A stretch of DNA of 8,507 nt from contig PMEC01000213.1 in the NCBI GenBank assembly GCA_003155705.1, positions 16,445 to 24,951 of the forward strand. The letters run 5' to 3'. This document shows positions 1 through 7,410 of this stretch, piece after piece. Each line of letters starts with the position of its first letter. Positions within the stretch are counted from its first letter, which is position 1. The stretch comes from Bacteroidales bacterium. GTDB taxonomy: Bacteria > Bacteroidota > Bacteroidia > Bacteroidales > VadinHA17. The notes beneath the pieces are model-generated. The model was not told the origin of the DNA. It saw only the letters and a list, made by a program, of their open reading frames with translations, and did not search any database. The translations under genes and the position numbers were made by a program.

Positions 1-1046
1 AGCTTAATGTTTACCTGCTGACCAATGGCTACTTTTCCTGAGCGTTCCATTTTCAGATCTATCCGGCCAATAAAGTTGCCCTGATTAGTCGGCACAATAG
101 TAAGAACCGGTTCATCCTTAATAACGGATTGATTTTCGCTCCAATACTTGGTAAATGTCACTGTTCCTGAGACTGGAGATACCAGCAAATAGTTAATTTC
201 CCAAATGTTGATCTCTGCGCTGAGATTGCGGAATGACTCCTCCAGAGTGGATGAAAGCTTCTCCAGGTCATCTGATCGCATTATTGAATATTCCGTTAAC
301 TGCTGCTGCATTGATGTCAGCTCGATGTTTTTTGCCGAATGCTGAAGCCGTATTTCCTGCAGATCTATTCTCTGCCTGATTAAAGCCTGCCTCGATTTAT
401 CATAATCACTTTCAGAAATAGTTTTACCTGCTTTGTAAAGGCCCGAATCCCTCATAAAACGCTTATTATCAAGTTCCAGGTTTTCAGAAAATAATTTCTC
501 ACTTTCTTTTAACCTGTCGATATAAAAACTTGTGCCGATAATTTCTTTTTTTACAGTCTGAATTTTATTTCCATAGTAGTCATTTCGGAAGAAGTTATTT
601 AAATCAGAAAGATTCTTACGGAATGTGCTGTAATATATCTGAAGTTCCCCCAGTTCTGTCAATTCCGGAACAGTGCTATTCAGCAAAGAGAGAGGATGTG
701 TAGCTGTATCGACAAATTGACGAAGTATCTCAAATTCTTTGAACGAAACAGCGCTTTCCATAACTGCAAGCACCTGATTTTTAATGACATTACTTTTATT
801 TGTAATGTTTAATTCTTTTATTCTGCCATTTACTTTTGAAACCAGGGTCACAGGAGGATTTTCTGTCGTAATCTCAATTGTAGCCGGGATCAGGTCGGGA
901 TATTTAAGGTACCATGAAAACAATAAAAACAATATGAGCACAATGAAAATAATAAGTGTTCCCCATCTCAAAATTCTTCCGGGAGGATTACCCATAATTT
1001 CTTCTATAGGGTCGGAATATTTAATTTCAAGCCTTTTATTTTCCAT
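1..1046 (-). CDS. HlyD-family periplasmic adaptor (membrane-fusion protein), 3' end outside window
   Basis: This is the periplasmic adaptor of a type I secretion or peptide export system; it bridges the inner-membrane ABC transporter to an outer-membrane channel. My own reading from ATG at 1046 gives about 348 open codons to the window edge, starting MENKRLEIKYSDPIEEIMGN. The order is: a short cytoplasmic tail, one transmembrane helix at about residues 27-47, a first half-lipoyl segment (about 68-97, with VNGRIKELN), a long charged coiled-coil hairpin (about 100-275), a second half-lipoyl segment (about 286-315, with SPVSGTVTF), and the beginning of the beta-barrel domain. This is the classical HlyD layout. 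Family members often have about 400-450 residues, so perhaps 60-100 are missing. The gene starts 8 nt after the stop of the upstream ABC transporter gene, so the two are almost certainly co-transcribed. No strong Shine-Dalgarno site precedes the ATG. The outer-membrane partner is not in the window. Confidence 0.93.
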   Translation of the reverse strand, partial: MENKRLEIKYSDPIEEIMGNPPGRILRWGTLIIFIVLILFLLFSWYLKYPDLIPATIEITTENPPVTLVSKVNGRIKELNITNKSNVIKNQVLAVMESAVSFKEFEILRQFVDTATHPLSLLNSTVPELTELGELQIYYSTFRKNLSDLNNFFRNDYYGNKIQTVKKEIIGTSFYIDRLKESEKLFSENLELDNKRFMRDSGLYKAGKTISESDYDKSRQALIRQRIDLQEIRLQHSAKNIELTSMQQQLTEYSIMRSDDLEKLSSTLEESFRNLSAEINIWEINYLLVSPVSGTVTFTKYWSENQSVIKDEPVLTIVPTNQGNFIGRIDLKMERSGKVAIGQQVNIK

Positions 1047-1054
1047 GTTGAAAA

Positions 1055-3241
1055 TCAGTTCCCAAGTTCAAGCTGGTTTCTGACAAGATTAAAGTATACT
1101 CCCTTTTTTGAAATTAAAATATCATGTGTTCCGGTTTCAGCTATTCTGCCTGATTCAAGCACAATGATATTATCGGCATCTTTGACTGTGCTCAACCTGT
1201 GCGCAACAATAATTACAGTTTTGTCAATATAAAAATCAGCAAGATTCTCAGCAATCACTTTTTCATTATTTGCATCAAGAGAATTAGTCGCTTCATCGAA
1301 GATAATTATATCCGGATTTTTATATACGACTCTTGCAATCAGTAATCTTTGTTTCTGTCCTTCGCTGAGACCATGTCCATTGGCTCCTATTTTGGTATTA
1401 TAGCCCAGAGGAAGAGATTCAACAAATCCTTTGATATTGGCAATCTCCACAGCGTTCAATAGCTTTGCTTCATCAATTGATTCTGAACCTGTTGCAATAT
1501 TTGCAGCAAGTGTATCAGCAAACAGGTAACCATCCTGCATCACTGCTCCTACTTTACTCCTCCATGTTCTGAGACTAAGATTTTGAAGCCGTGTATCTCC
1601 GATCAGAATCTCCCCGGTCACAGGTTGATAAAATCCGAGAATCATCTTTAAAAGTGTCGTCTTTCCGCTTCCGCTCATACCAACAATGGCTGTCACTTCA
1701 TTTTCCTTTATTACAAGATCAATATCTTTTAAAGCAAATGGCGATCGTGGCCCTTCATACTGATAAGAGAGGTTGTTTATATAAATATCCTTTTTATCTG
1801 GCATCTTTTTTACCTTCATTTCAGAACCAGACTCTTCATCATTCATCATATGAATTTCTGAAAGCCTGTTAAGACTTAGCCTTGCGTCCTGTGAAACCCT
1901 GAAGAATAATATTATCTGGCTAACCGGAACGTTTAATTGTCCTATAATAAATTGCACAGCCAGCATCATTCCAAGAGTCATGCTATTATTAAGAACTGAA
2001 GTGGCAGCAACAATTGTCACCAGGATATTAGTGACCTCATTAATAAATGTCGCACCAGCAGACTGATATTGATTTATTGTCAGACCCTTGGTTCTGAGCC
2101 TGAATAATGATGCCTGAAGGTTTTCCCATTCCCATCTTTTATTCAATTCACTTTGCGTAAGTTTAATCTCCTGCATCCCGTTCACCATCTGAATGAGTTT
2201 GCTGTTTGTAATAGCCATTTGTCTGAACCTCTGATGATCAAGCTGCCCTCTTGACTTCATAAAAAGTGAAACCCATATTATGTAAAGAACAGAACCTGTG
2301 AGGAAAACCAGAAGGATTTTAAAACTATATAAAGCCAGAACTATACCAAATACGATAAGATTGAAGAATGAAAAAAGGATACCAAGTGATGCTGAAGTAA
2401 GGAATTCTTCAATGCGGTTGTTGTCATCAATACGCTGAAGAATATCTCCTGTAAGTTTTGTATCAAAAAAGGCAATTGGCAAAGCCATTAGTTTCTGGAG
2501 GAAACCTGATACGATAGTTACATTTACTCTGGTTCCGATATGCAGTAAAAGCCAACCTCTAATGAACTCAACTGACATTCTTCCGACTACCAGGGAAAGT
2601 TGGGCAAAAAGGATCAGGTAAATAAAACTTATATCACTATTATTCAGCCCAATATCAATAATGGACTGTGTCAGAAACGGTATTATCAGTTGTATCAGGC
2701 TGCCAAGCACCAGTCCAAGAATTAGCTGGAAAAGATACTTTCTATAAAGCCTGAAGTATTTCCATAAAAACCGGAATCCGGAAGATCTATCAACTTCATC
2801 TTCATTTTCAAAAAATGATGGATTTGGTTCCAAAATAAGAACCAGACCTACAGGCTGATCATCCACAACAGTCCCTGACCAGTTTTTAATGAACTCCTGA
2901 GAAGAGTAATTTGTTAGTCCAAATGCCGGATCAGCAACATATATCTTCCCGTTTTGTATTTTATAAACAACTACAAAATGCTTCTGTCTCCAATGAACTA
3001 TACATGGAAGCGGAACGTTTTCTTCAAGCCTCTGAAAGGATATTTTTACACCCAATGTTCTAAAACCGAGTGAATCAGCTGCTTCAGATAAACCCAAAAA
3101 TGAGACACCCTCTTTTGTGATGTAACATCGTTTACGCAGCGTTTCAAGAGAAAAGTTCTTTTTGTAAAACCCTGTTACCATCTTCAGACATGATGGTCCG
3201 CAATCCATTGCATCGGGTTGTTTTACAAAGGGGAAAGACAT
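1055..3241 (-). CDS. Peptidase-containing ABC transporter (C39 peptidase + membrane domain + ATPase), double-glycine peptide exporter
   Basis: This inner-membrane protein should cut the leader from a double-glycine precursor peptide and export the core using ATP. The 728 residues are full length for the PCAT family. The N-terminal C39 domain (about 1-135) keeps all expected active-site residues: Gln8 (oxyanion hole), Cys14 in DCGPSCLKM, His88 in KHFVVVY and Asp104 in ADPAFG. It is therefore predicted to be active, unlike the degenerate C39-like domains of RTX-toxin exporters. The membrane domain spans about 165-450. The ATPase domain has Walker A GMSGSGKT (521-528), a Q-loop Gln569, signature LSEGQ (625-629), Walker B IIIFDE (645-650), a D-loop SLDA and H-loop His681. 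The HlyD-type adaptor gene follows after 8 nt. The obvious in-window substrate is the 45-aa peptide encoded at 7273-7410, about 4 kb away on the other strand; that pairing is inferred. The ATG at 3241 is supported because the C39 domain begins within its first residues. Confidence 0.97.
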   Translation of the reverse strand: MSFPFVKQPDAMDCGPSCLKMVTGFYKKNFSLETLRKRCYITKEGVSFLGLSEAADSLGFRTLGVKISFQRLEENVPLPCIVHWRQKHFVVVYKIQNGKIYVADPAFGLTNYSSQEFIKNWSGTVVDDQPVGLVLILEPNPSFFENEDEVDRSSGFRFLWKYFRLYRKYLFQLILGLVLGSLIQLIIPFLTQSIIDIGLNNSDISFIYLILFAQLSLVVGRMSVEFIRGWLLLHIGTRVNVTIVSGFLQKLMALPIAFFDTKLTGDILQRIDDNNRIEEFLTSASLGILFSFFNLIVFGIVLALYSFKILLVFLTGSVLYIIWVSLFMKSRGQLDHQRFRQMAITNSKLIQMVNGMQEIKLTQSELNKRWEWENLQASLFRLRTKGLTINQYQSAGATFINEVTNILVTIVAATSVLNNSMTLGMMLAVQFIIGQLNVPVSQIILFFRVSQDARLSLNRLSEIHMMNDEESGSEMKVKKMPDKKDIYINNLSYQYEGPRSPFALKDIDLVIKENEVTAIVGMSGSGKTTLLKMILGFYQPVTGEILIGDTRLQNLSLRTWRSKVGAVMQDGYLFADTLAANIATGSESIDEAKLLNAVEIANIKGFVESLPLGYNTKIGANGHGLSEGQKQRLLIARVVYKNPDIIIFDEATNSLDANNEKVIAENLADFYIDKTVIIVAHRLSTVKDADNIIVLESGRIAETGTHDILISKKGVYFNLVRNQLELGN

Positions 3242-3366
3242 TTTAACTATTTACAAATGCATTAAACAGTAGGTAAAGATATTTATATTTTGGTAATGGA
3301 GAGATGGCACTGTATAAATTCAGTTATGCAATAATTAAAATGAAAACGTTTTGCTTTTGGAAATAC

Positions 3367-3374
3367 TATATTTG
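3367..3374 (+). promoter_or_regulatory. Candidate Bacteroidota -7 element for the sigma factor gene
   Basis: TATATTTG matches the Bacteroidota -7 consensus TAnnTTTG exactly. Transcription would begin near 3381, leaving a leader of about 22 nt before the TTG at 3403. No TTTG lies at the usual distance of about 19 nt upstream; the nearest TTTG ends 13 nt before the element. The match is therefore only suggestive, and one chance match in a region this AT-rich is not unlikely. Confidence 0.35.
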
Positions 3375-3402
3375 TCAGTTTATTGCAGCAAAATACCAGG
3401 GC

Positions 3403-3969
3403 TTGTTTAGAAAACTGACAGATAACAGCATTGTCGAAGGAATTCGTTGTCAGGACGAAAAAGTCCTTGGTTATATATATGACCATTATTTTCAGACGAT
3501 TAAAAATCATGTCTTACAAAACAGCGGCTCAATTGAAGATGTATCTGATGTGTTCCAGGATACTATAATCGCACTATATCAGCAGATATCTGAAAACAAT
3601 TTCAATCTGACATCTGATCTTAAAGGATATTTTTTCGGAATTGCCAGGAACATCTGGAATACCCAGCTCAGACGTAAGAAACGGATTCTTGAATTAAATG
3701 TCGATATTCCTGAAGAGGAGGATTCAAATGATCTTTCTGATCCGGCACTTGAAAGAATTCTGAGCAGATCATTTAAGAAGCTTAAACCTGATAGTCAGAC
3801 CGTCCTAACACTCTTTTATGATGGTTTGTCATATGAGGAGATTGCATTCAAAATGAACTTTAAAAATGAAGCCTACGCGAGAAGGAAGAAATATTTATCA
3901 AAAGAGGCACTATTGGATATTATAAAAGAAGATCCTGAGTACCAGGAATATCAGCGCTTTTTAAAATAG
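3403..3969 (+). CDS. ECF-type sigma-70 family RNA polymerase sigma factor
   Basis: This is a small cytoplasmic sigma factor that directs RNA polymerase to a dedicated set of promoters. From TTG 3403 it has 188 residues. Region 2 covers DEKVLGYIYDHYF through DVSDVFQDTIIALYQQI, and continues with LKGYFFGIARNIWNTQLRRKKR. An acidic linker (DIPEEEDSNDLSDPALE) follows, then region 4 with the helix-turn-helix around LFYDGLSYEEIAFKMNF. The frame is open back to an ATG at 3304 (221 residues) with another ATG at 3340. The extra N-terminal stretch is rich in Cys and aromatic residues and does not look like sigma factor sequence. A TAnnTTTG match also lies inside it, so I prefer TTG 3403; the start remains uncertain. 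The gene is divergent from the exporter operon, and its last 19 nt overlap the end of the convergent CHAT gene. Its likely antagonist is the anti-sigma-like TPR protein at 7685-8416, inferred from context. Confidence 0.88.
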   Translation: MFRKLTDNSIVEGIRCQDEKVLGYIYDHYFQTIKNHVLQNSGSIEDVSDVFQDTIIALYQQISENNFNLTSDLKGYFFGIARNIWNTQLRRKKRILELNVDIPEEEDSNDLSDPALERILSRSFKKLKPDSQTVLTLFYDGLSYEEIAFKMNFKNEAYARRKKYLSKEALLDIIKEDPEYQEYQRFLK

Positions 3970-6900
3970 ATAATTGTACCTGATAAAAGAAGAAGAGGAA
4001 TTAAGATTGCGATAAACTTTACTGTTAAAGAGTAATAAATAGGGGAATCATCTCCGTAAACAACAAGAGTTGACCAGAAGAAAGGTAAAGACCTGACAGT
4101 ACCTGCACTGTTAAGATATTTAATACGAGCCTTTCTTAAAGCCTCGCTCTTGGAGTCACCGTTTTTCAGATTTCTATAAAAATATTTAACGATATCGGTC
4201 CCTGATTTGTCATTAACTTCCCAAAGCGACATTACTACAGATTTACTTCCCGAGTAAATAAATCCTCGTGCCAGGCTAAGTATTCCCTCTCCTTTTCGCA
4301 AATTGCCCACTCCTGTATTACAGGAACTTAGAACCACCATCTTGGCTTTTAGAGGCGTGCCATAGACTTCAAAAGCATTCAATCCGGTATTGTCAAGGCT
4401 GTCTTTTACAATTGAAAAGATCAGTTTTGAATATGCGGGGTTCAGATTATTGATATATGTGTGCATGGCAAGATGCACAATATCAAACTTTCCGGCCATT
4501 TGTTTGTAAGCAGATTCAGTTGCATTTTTCCCCGTATAAAGAATGCCCCGTGTAATCATGGATACAAATTCAGCTTCATCCACAGCGTAAGGTAATGCAA
4601 GTAGTATTCTTCCTGTTGACTGTCTGTCATTCAATATTGAGTCAAGGTAAATCGGCATATTGTATGTTGGTGCAAATACAATTCCTGAATTGTGCAATAA
4701 AGGTTTTGCTTTTTCATACTCAGCAAGCAGAGTAGCAGAATATTCATAGGTTATCTGGAACTCATTCATCAGATAAGGCAATTTCCTATAAATAAGATCA
4801 TCTCTGATTTGATTACCTGTAAGAAGAGCTTCAAAAGGCAGATAAGAAAGAATATTGTCAGGTGAAATAATCAGATTATCGGAAATAAGAAATTTTTTTA
4901 TCGGTGCAATCAGAATTGAGTAAAGTTTATACCCGTAAAGCTGATATATTTTGAACTCGTCCGCTGATTTTTCATCTAAGTCTGGTGAAGTCAGTAGTTT
5001 TCTGAACCCTTTCACCATAGAAAAGAATGAAGTATCTACTTTTTGTGTAATAAGTTGCCGGTTTCTGCTATTTAAAACAAAAGTATATAATAAAGAATCT
5101 GTTAAAATATAACTCAGATAATTATTGTTTTTTCCAATAAGACCTGGAATTGCACCCGTACTGATCACTTTCGTGTTGTACTTCAGAGTGTAATAATCGG
5201 GGTAGTTCTTTTCAAAAACTCTGATCAGAGAATCTCTTCGGTCTACTGCACCCAGCAAATAATCTTTCCAAAGACCTATCTTCCTTGTATCAGGGTATTC
5301 CTTATTTTCTTCATCAGTAAGAATTGAACTATAATATCCGATATTCCGTTGAATTTCTTTCTCTTCATTTGCAAGGGTAATAGGAATGTGATTCTGGATT
5401 GCCTTCATTTCCCTGGTAGAAGCGAGAAGGCTTGCGACTTTACTTTTTTCTGAAAACTCGAAAGCTTTTTCAAGATAAATTTGCTCATTTGTTTTTTTGT
5501 AACATTCATTCAAACAACTTATTGCATCTATATATGAATCCCCGTACTTGTCTCCTAGCAGTAACCTGCTTCCTTCTTCACCAATACCTAATCTTATCTT
5601 TTCGAGCACATTTATGATCAGCTCTGAAGTTCCTGCTGCAGCCTTCAGGATCAATGAATCATTTGTCTTTTTGTACTCACTCCATAATATCTGGTATTTG
5701 GTCTTTAGTATTTTTATTGATCTCACCTCAGGTTTAATTGACTCAGGGTTCATTAACAGTTTCCCTCTTAGGTTATCCGATTTTAAAGGGAAAAGTAATG
5801 TTTGCAATGAGTCAAGAGCCTTCAGGTTTTCAGCATCCTGAAAAAGGCATAATGAATAACCAAGTATCACTTCATCTCTGTATTGCTTATCCCATGGGTG
5901 ATCATATATGTATCTGAAACATCGAAGATATGTTTCTTTTGCCAGGGGTTCATTTATGTTAAATTCACACAAATAATCAGCATAGTTTCTTAATACAGTG
6001 TAATAATTACGTTGGTCGAAAACATTAGTTAATTGTACCTTCTTAAGAAAATCTGATAAAAGCGCCTCCCCCTTTTTTGCGAGACTATCATTTCCAAGAA
6101 TTACTGCATAGTTATTAATCAGACCAAAGGCCATTTGGGAGAAATCATTTTTTATCAGTTTCATTCCCTTTTCATAATAGTAATATGACTTCTCTCTTGA
6201 TCCAAGATAATGATAGGCTGTCCCAAGATTGTCGAGAACATTAATATAATTTATTTCTTTGTAATTAAGTTTGTCATAATATGTTTCTGCCTTTTCAAGG
6301 TTACTTATTGCCTGTTCATAATTTGCAAGGCAGGAGAAAGCAACACCTTTGGCTTGATAAAGAGAAGCCATTGAACCGAGTGTAACAGAGTCAGGGTGTA
6401 ATTGTGCAATTTTAAGTCCCTTATTTATCCAAATAATTGCCTGTTCATAATCTCTTATATTCATATTAATAATAGAAAGCCCTAAATAATCATCAATAAG
6501 AGAGATATTTTTACCATAAAAAAGATGCTCGTCATTTTCGGTCAATATTGCCATATAATTAATAGCCTGGTTAAAATCACCAAGATTAATGTAAGCACTT
6601 CCCAAATTATATAATGATTTTGAATAATTTGGACTGAGTTTTAATCTTGCTTTTTCAAGTATCTGAATAGCTCTTTTAAAATATAAAAGTGCATTATTAC
6701 TGTTTTTATGATCCCGGAAATAGACTCCCACAATATAACAGGCGTCGGCCAGGTCAGAGCTATCCGATTTGGTTCCATGGTTAATAAAGAATATTAAACT
6801 ATCGACTTTAAGATGTGCTGAAGCAGTATCTTTTGCAGGATTAAGTTTAGGGACTCTGGAATTAATACTTCTCAGATCTGTTGTTTTCTGCTGAATATCT

Positions 6901-7061
6901 ATTACCTGACTACTGTTTTCTATTTTGGAGGGAACTGGTTCAGATTCAGTTTCAGAATATGCAGTGCAAATAAAAGACGAAAATGAGCTAATAATTAAGC
7001 AAAGTGCCAGGTGATAAATTATTATCACGATTGGTATTTTATTATAATTTCTTCTGATCAT
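3951..7061 (-). CDS. Secreted, membrane-anchored TPR-CHAT caspase-like protease
   Basis: The CHAT domain is a clan CD, caspase/separase-like Cys protease fold that usually follows TPR repeats. The 1036-aa protein begins with a hydrophobic signal sequence (about 9-33, plausible cleavage after CTA at 32-34). At least five TPRs follow at about 105-305 (for example LYNLGSAYINLGDFNQAINY and LDNLGTAYHYLGSREKSYYY). A helical region runs from about 305 to 560. The CHAT domain spans about 700-1005, with LSYLPFEALLTG, the catalytic His867 in IVHLAMHT, the catalytic Cys914 in LSSCNTG, GEGILSLARGF, and the closing FWSTLVVYGD. A C-terminal transmembrane helix (about 1012-1033) ends in KKR. This predicts a periplasmic enzyme anchored to the inner membrane with a tiny cytoplasmic tail. 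The residue after His867 is Thr, where many CHAT proteins have Gly. AAAGGGAAAA just upstream of the ATG is a plausible ribosome-binding region. The gene is divergent from the double-glycine peptide gene and convergent with the sigma gene. The physiological substrate is unknown. Confidence 0.93.
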   Translation of the reverse strand: MIRRNYNKIPIVIIIYHLALCLIISSFSSFICTAYSETESEPVPSKIENSSQVIDIQQKTTDLRSINSRVPKLNPAKDTASAHLKVDSLIFFINHGTKSDSSDLADACYIVGVYFRDHKNSNNALLYFKRAIQILEKARLKLSPNYSKSLYNLGSAYINLGDFNQAINYMAILTENDEHLFYGKNISLIDDYLGLSIINMNIRDYEQAIIWINKGLKIAQLHPDSVTLGSMASLYQAKGVAFSCLANYEQAISNLEKAETYYDKLNYKEINYINVLDNLGTAYHYLGSREKSYYYYEKGMKLIKNDFSQMAFGLINNYAVILGNDSLAKKGEALLSDFLKKVQLTNVFDQRNYYTVLRNYADYLCEFNINEPLAKETYLRCFRYIYDHPWDKQYRDEVILGYSLCLFQDAENLKALDSLQTLLFPLKSDNLRGKLLMNPESIKPEVRSIKILKTKYQILWSEYKKTNDSLILKAAAGTSELIINVLEKIRLGIGEEGSRLLLGDKYGDSYIDAISCLNECYKKTNEQIYLEKAFEFSEKSKVASLLASTREMKAIQNHIPITLANEEKEIQRNIGYYSSILTDEENKEYPDTRKIGLWKDYLLGAVDRRDSLIRVFEKNYPDYYTLKYNTKVISTGAIPGLIGKNNNYLSYILTDSLLYTFVLNSRNRQLITQKVDTSFFSMVKGFRKLLTSPDLDEKSADEFKIYQLYGYKLYSILIAPIKKFLISDNLIISPDNILSYLPFEALLTGNQIRDDLIYRKLPYLMNEFQITYEYSATLLAEYEKAKPLLHNSGIVFAPTYNMPIYLDSILNDRQSTGRILLALPYAVDEAEFVSMITRGILYTGKNATESAYKQMAGKFDIVHLAMHTYINNLNPAYSKLIFSIVKDSLDNTGLNAFEVYGTPLKAKMVVLSSCNTGVGNLRKGEGILSLARGFIYSGSKSVVMSLWEVNDKSGTDIVKYFYRNLKNGDSKSEALRKARIKYLNSAGTVRSLPFFWSTLVVYGDDSPIYYSLTVKFIAILIPLLLLSGTIIYFKKR

Positions 7062-7121
7062 TTTTCCCTTTCTTCCGTCTAAAAGTAATTATTTAAAACT
7101 AAAACCTGAGCAGAATTCATC

Positions 7122-7129
7122 CAAATTTA
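7122..7129 (-). promoter_or_regulatory. Candidate -7 element for the TPR-CHAT gene
   Basis: On the minus strand this reads TAAATTTG, an exact match to TAnnTTTG. Initiation would fall near 7115, giving a leader of about 50 nt before the ATG at 7061. I see no TTTG (CAAA on the plus strand) at the usual upstream distance, so the support is the single element plus its sensible position. Confidence 0.4.
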
Positions 7130-7192
7130 GAGTCTGTATCTTACTGGATTTTACCATCTTTAAAAATTTATAAAATTTTCTTAATTTTTTCG

Positions 7193-7217
7193 TGTCACAA
7201 AAGAGGCTTGTGTGACA
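7193..7217. promoter_or_regulatory. Inverted repeat between divergent TPR-CHAT and peptide genes (possible operator)
   Basis: TGTCACA (7193-7199) and TGTGACA (7211-7217) are perfect 7-nt inverted arms around an 11-nt spacer. One further complementary pair (7191/7219) lies beyond a single mismatch. The element is just downstream of a run of A/T (about 7158-7190) and upstream of the peptide gene, a natural place for a dimeric transcription factor to control one or both divergent genes. The half-site TGTGACA resembles CRP/FNR-type half-sites, but its orientation and spacing differ from the classical TGTGA-N6-TCACA. It could also form a hairpin in RNA (alternative pairing CACAA with TTGTG). Confidence 0.45.
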
Positions 7218-7219
7218 TG

Positions 7220-7227
7220 TATATCTG
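7220..7227 (+). promoter_or_regulatory. Weak candidate -7 element for the peptide gene
   Basis: TATATCTG differs from TAnnTTTG at one position. It starts 3 nt after the inverted repeat, so a protein bound there would contact polymerase. Initiation near 7234 would give a 39-nt leader. There is no well-spaced -33 TTTG, so the call is tentative. Confidence 0.25.
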
Positions 7228-7230
7228 AAA

Positions 7231-7288
7231 TTATGAATTACCCTGAATTATTAACAATTTAAAACTAAGATTATGAAAACCCTGAATT
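7231..7288 (+). repeat. Imperfect direct repeat spanning the peptide gene start
   Basis: TTATGAATTACCCTGAATT (7231-7249) and TTATGAAAACCCTGAATT (7271-7288) differ only in the short stretch between TTATGAA and CCCTGAATT. The second copy holds the start codon and first codons of the double-glycine peptide gene. The first copy also contains an ATG (7233), but that frame encodes only 9 residues before TAA (7260-7262). The pair may be a small local duplication, a decoy or regulatory leader ORF, or chance. Confidence 0.5.
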
Positions 7289-7410
7289 TTGACATTTTTG
7301 AATTATATCAGCTTACAAACGAAGAGATGATTTCAGTACGTGGCGGCGGAGAAAATGACGGCGATCCGACTCCAACTATTCCTACACTTCCGATAAAAAC
7401 TGATATTTAA
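7273..7410 (+). CDS. Small double-glycine leader peptide precursor (candidate exported peptide)
   Basis: This 45-aa gene encodes a leader MKTLNFDIFELYQLTNEEM followed by ISVRGGG and a short tail. With cleavage after Gly25, the leader has Leu14 at -12, Glu18 at -8, Met19 at -7, Val22 at -4 and Gly-Gly at -2/-1. This is the classical pattern recognised by C39 peptidases. The predicted mature peptide is 20 residues, GENDGDPTPTIPTLPIKTDI: acidic, rich in Thr and Pro, without Cys, Ser or aromatic residues. It is therefore not a lanthipeptide- or disulfide-type core. A third Gly (26) leaves the cut site ambiguous by one residue. A C39 exporter with adaptor is present in the same window, which supports the call. 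No modification enzyme is seen nearby. It could be a signal, a bacteriocin-like product or a ligand of the neighbouring CHAT protein; I cannot choose among these from sequence. The Shine-Dalgarno site is weak, as usual for this phylum. Confidence 0.82.
   Translation: MKTLNFDIFELYQLTNEEMISVRGGGENDGDPTPTIPTLPIKTDI

Noticed and set aside
1591..1872. Plus-strand open frame inside the ABC transporter gene; similar antisense frames occur at 784-1083, 3283-3510, 5432-5617, 5548-5841 and 7705-7980.
   Set aside because: Each lies opposite a well-supported gene, has no recognisable motif and has composition typical of a shadow frame.
3254..3261. Minus-strand TGCATTTG, close to TAnnTTTG, as promoter of the ABC exporter operon.
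   Set aside because: It mismatches the invariant A and would leave a leader of only about 6 nt before the ATG at 3241.
7348..7407. Core peptide as a graspetide or lanthipeptide substrate.
   Set aside because: There is no Cys or Ser in the core, no clear graspetide-type motif, and no ATP-grasp, LanB/LanM or radical SAM gene in the window.
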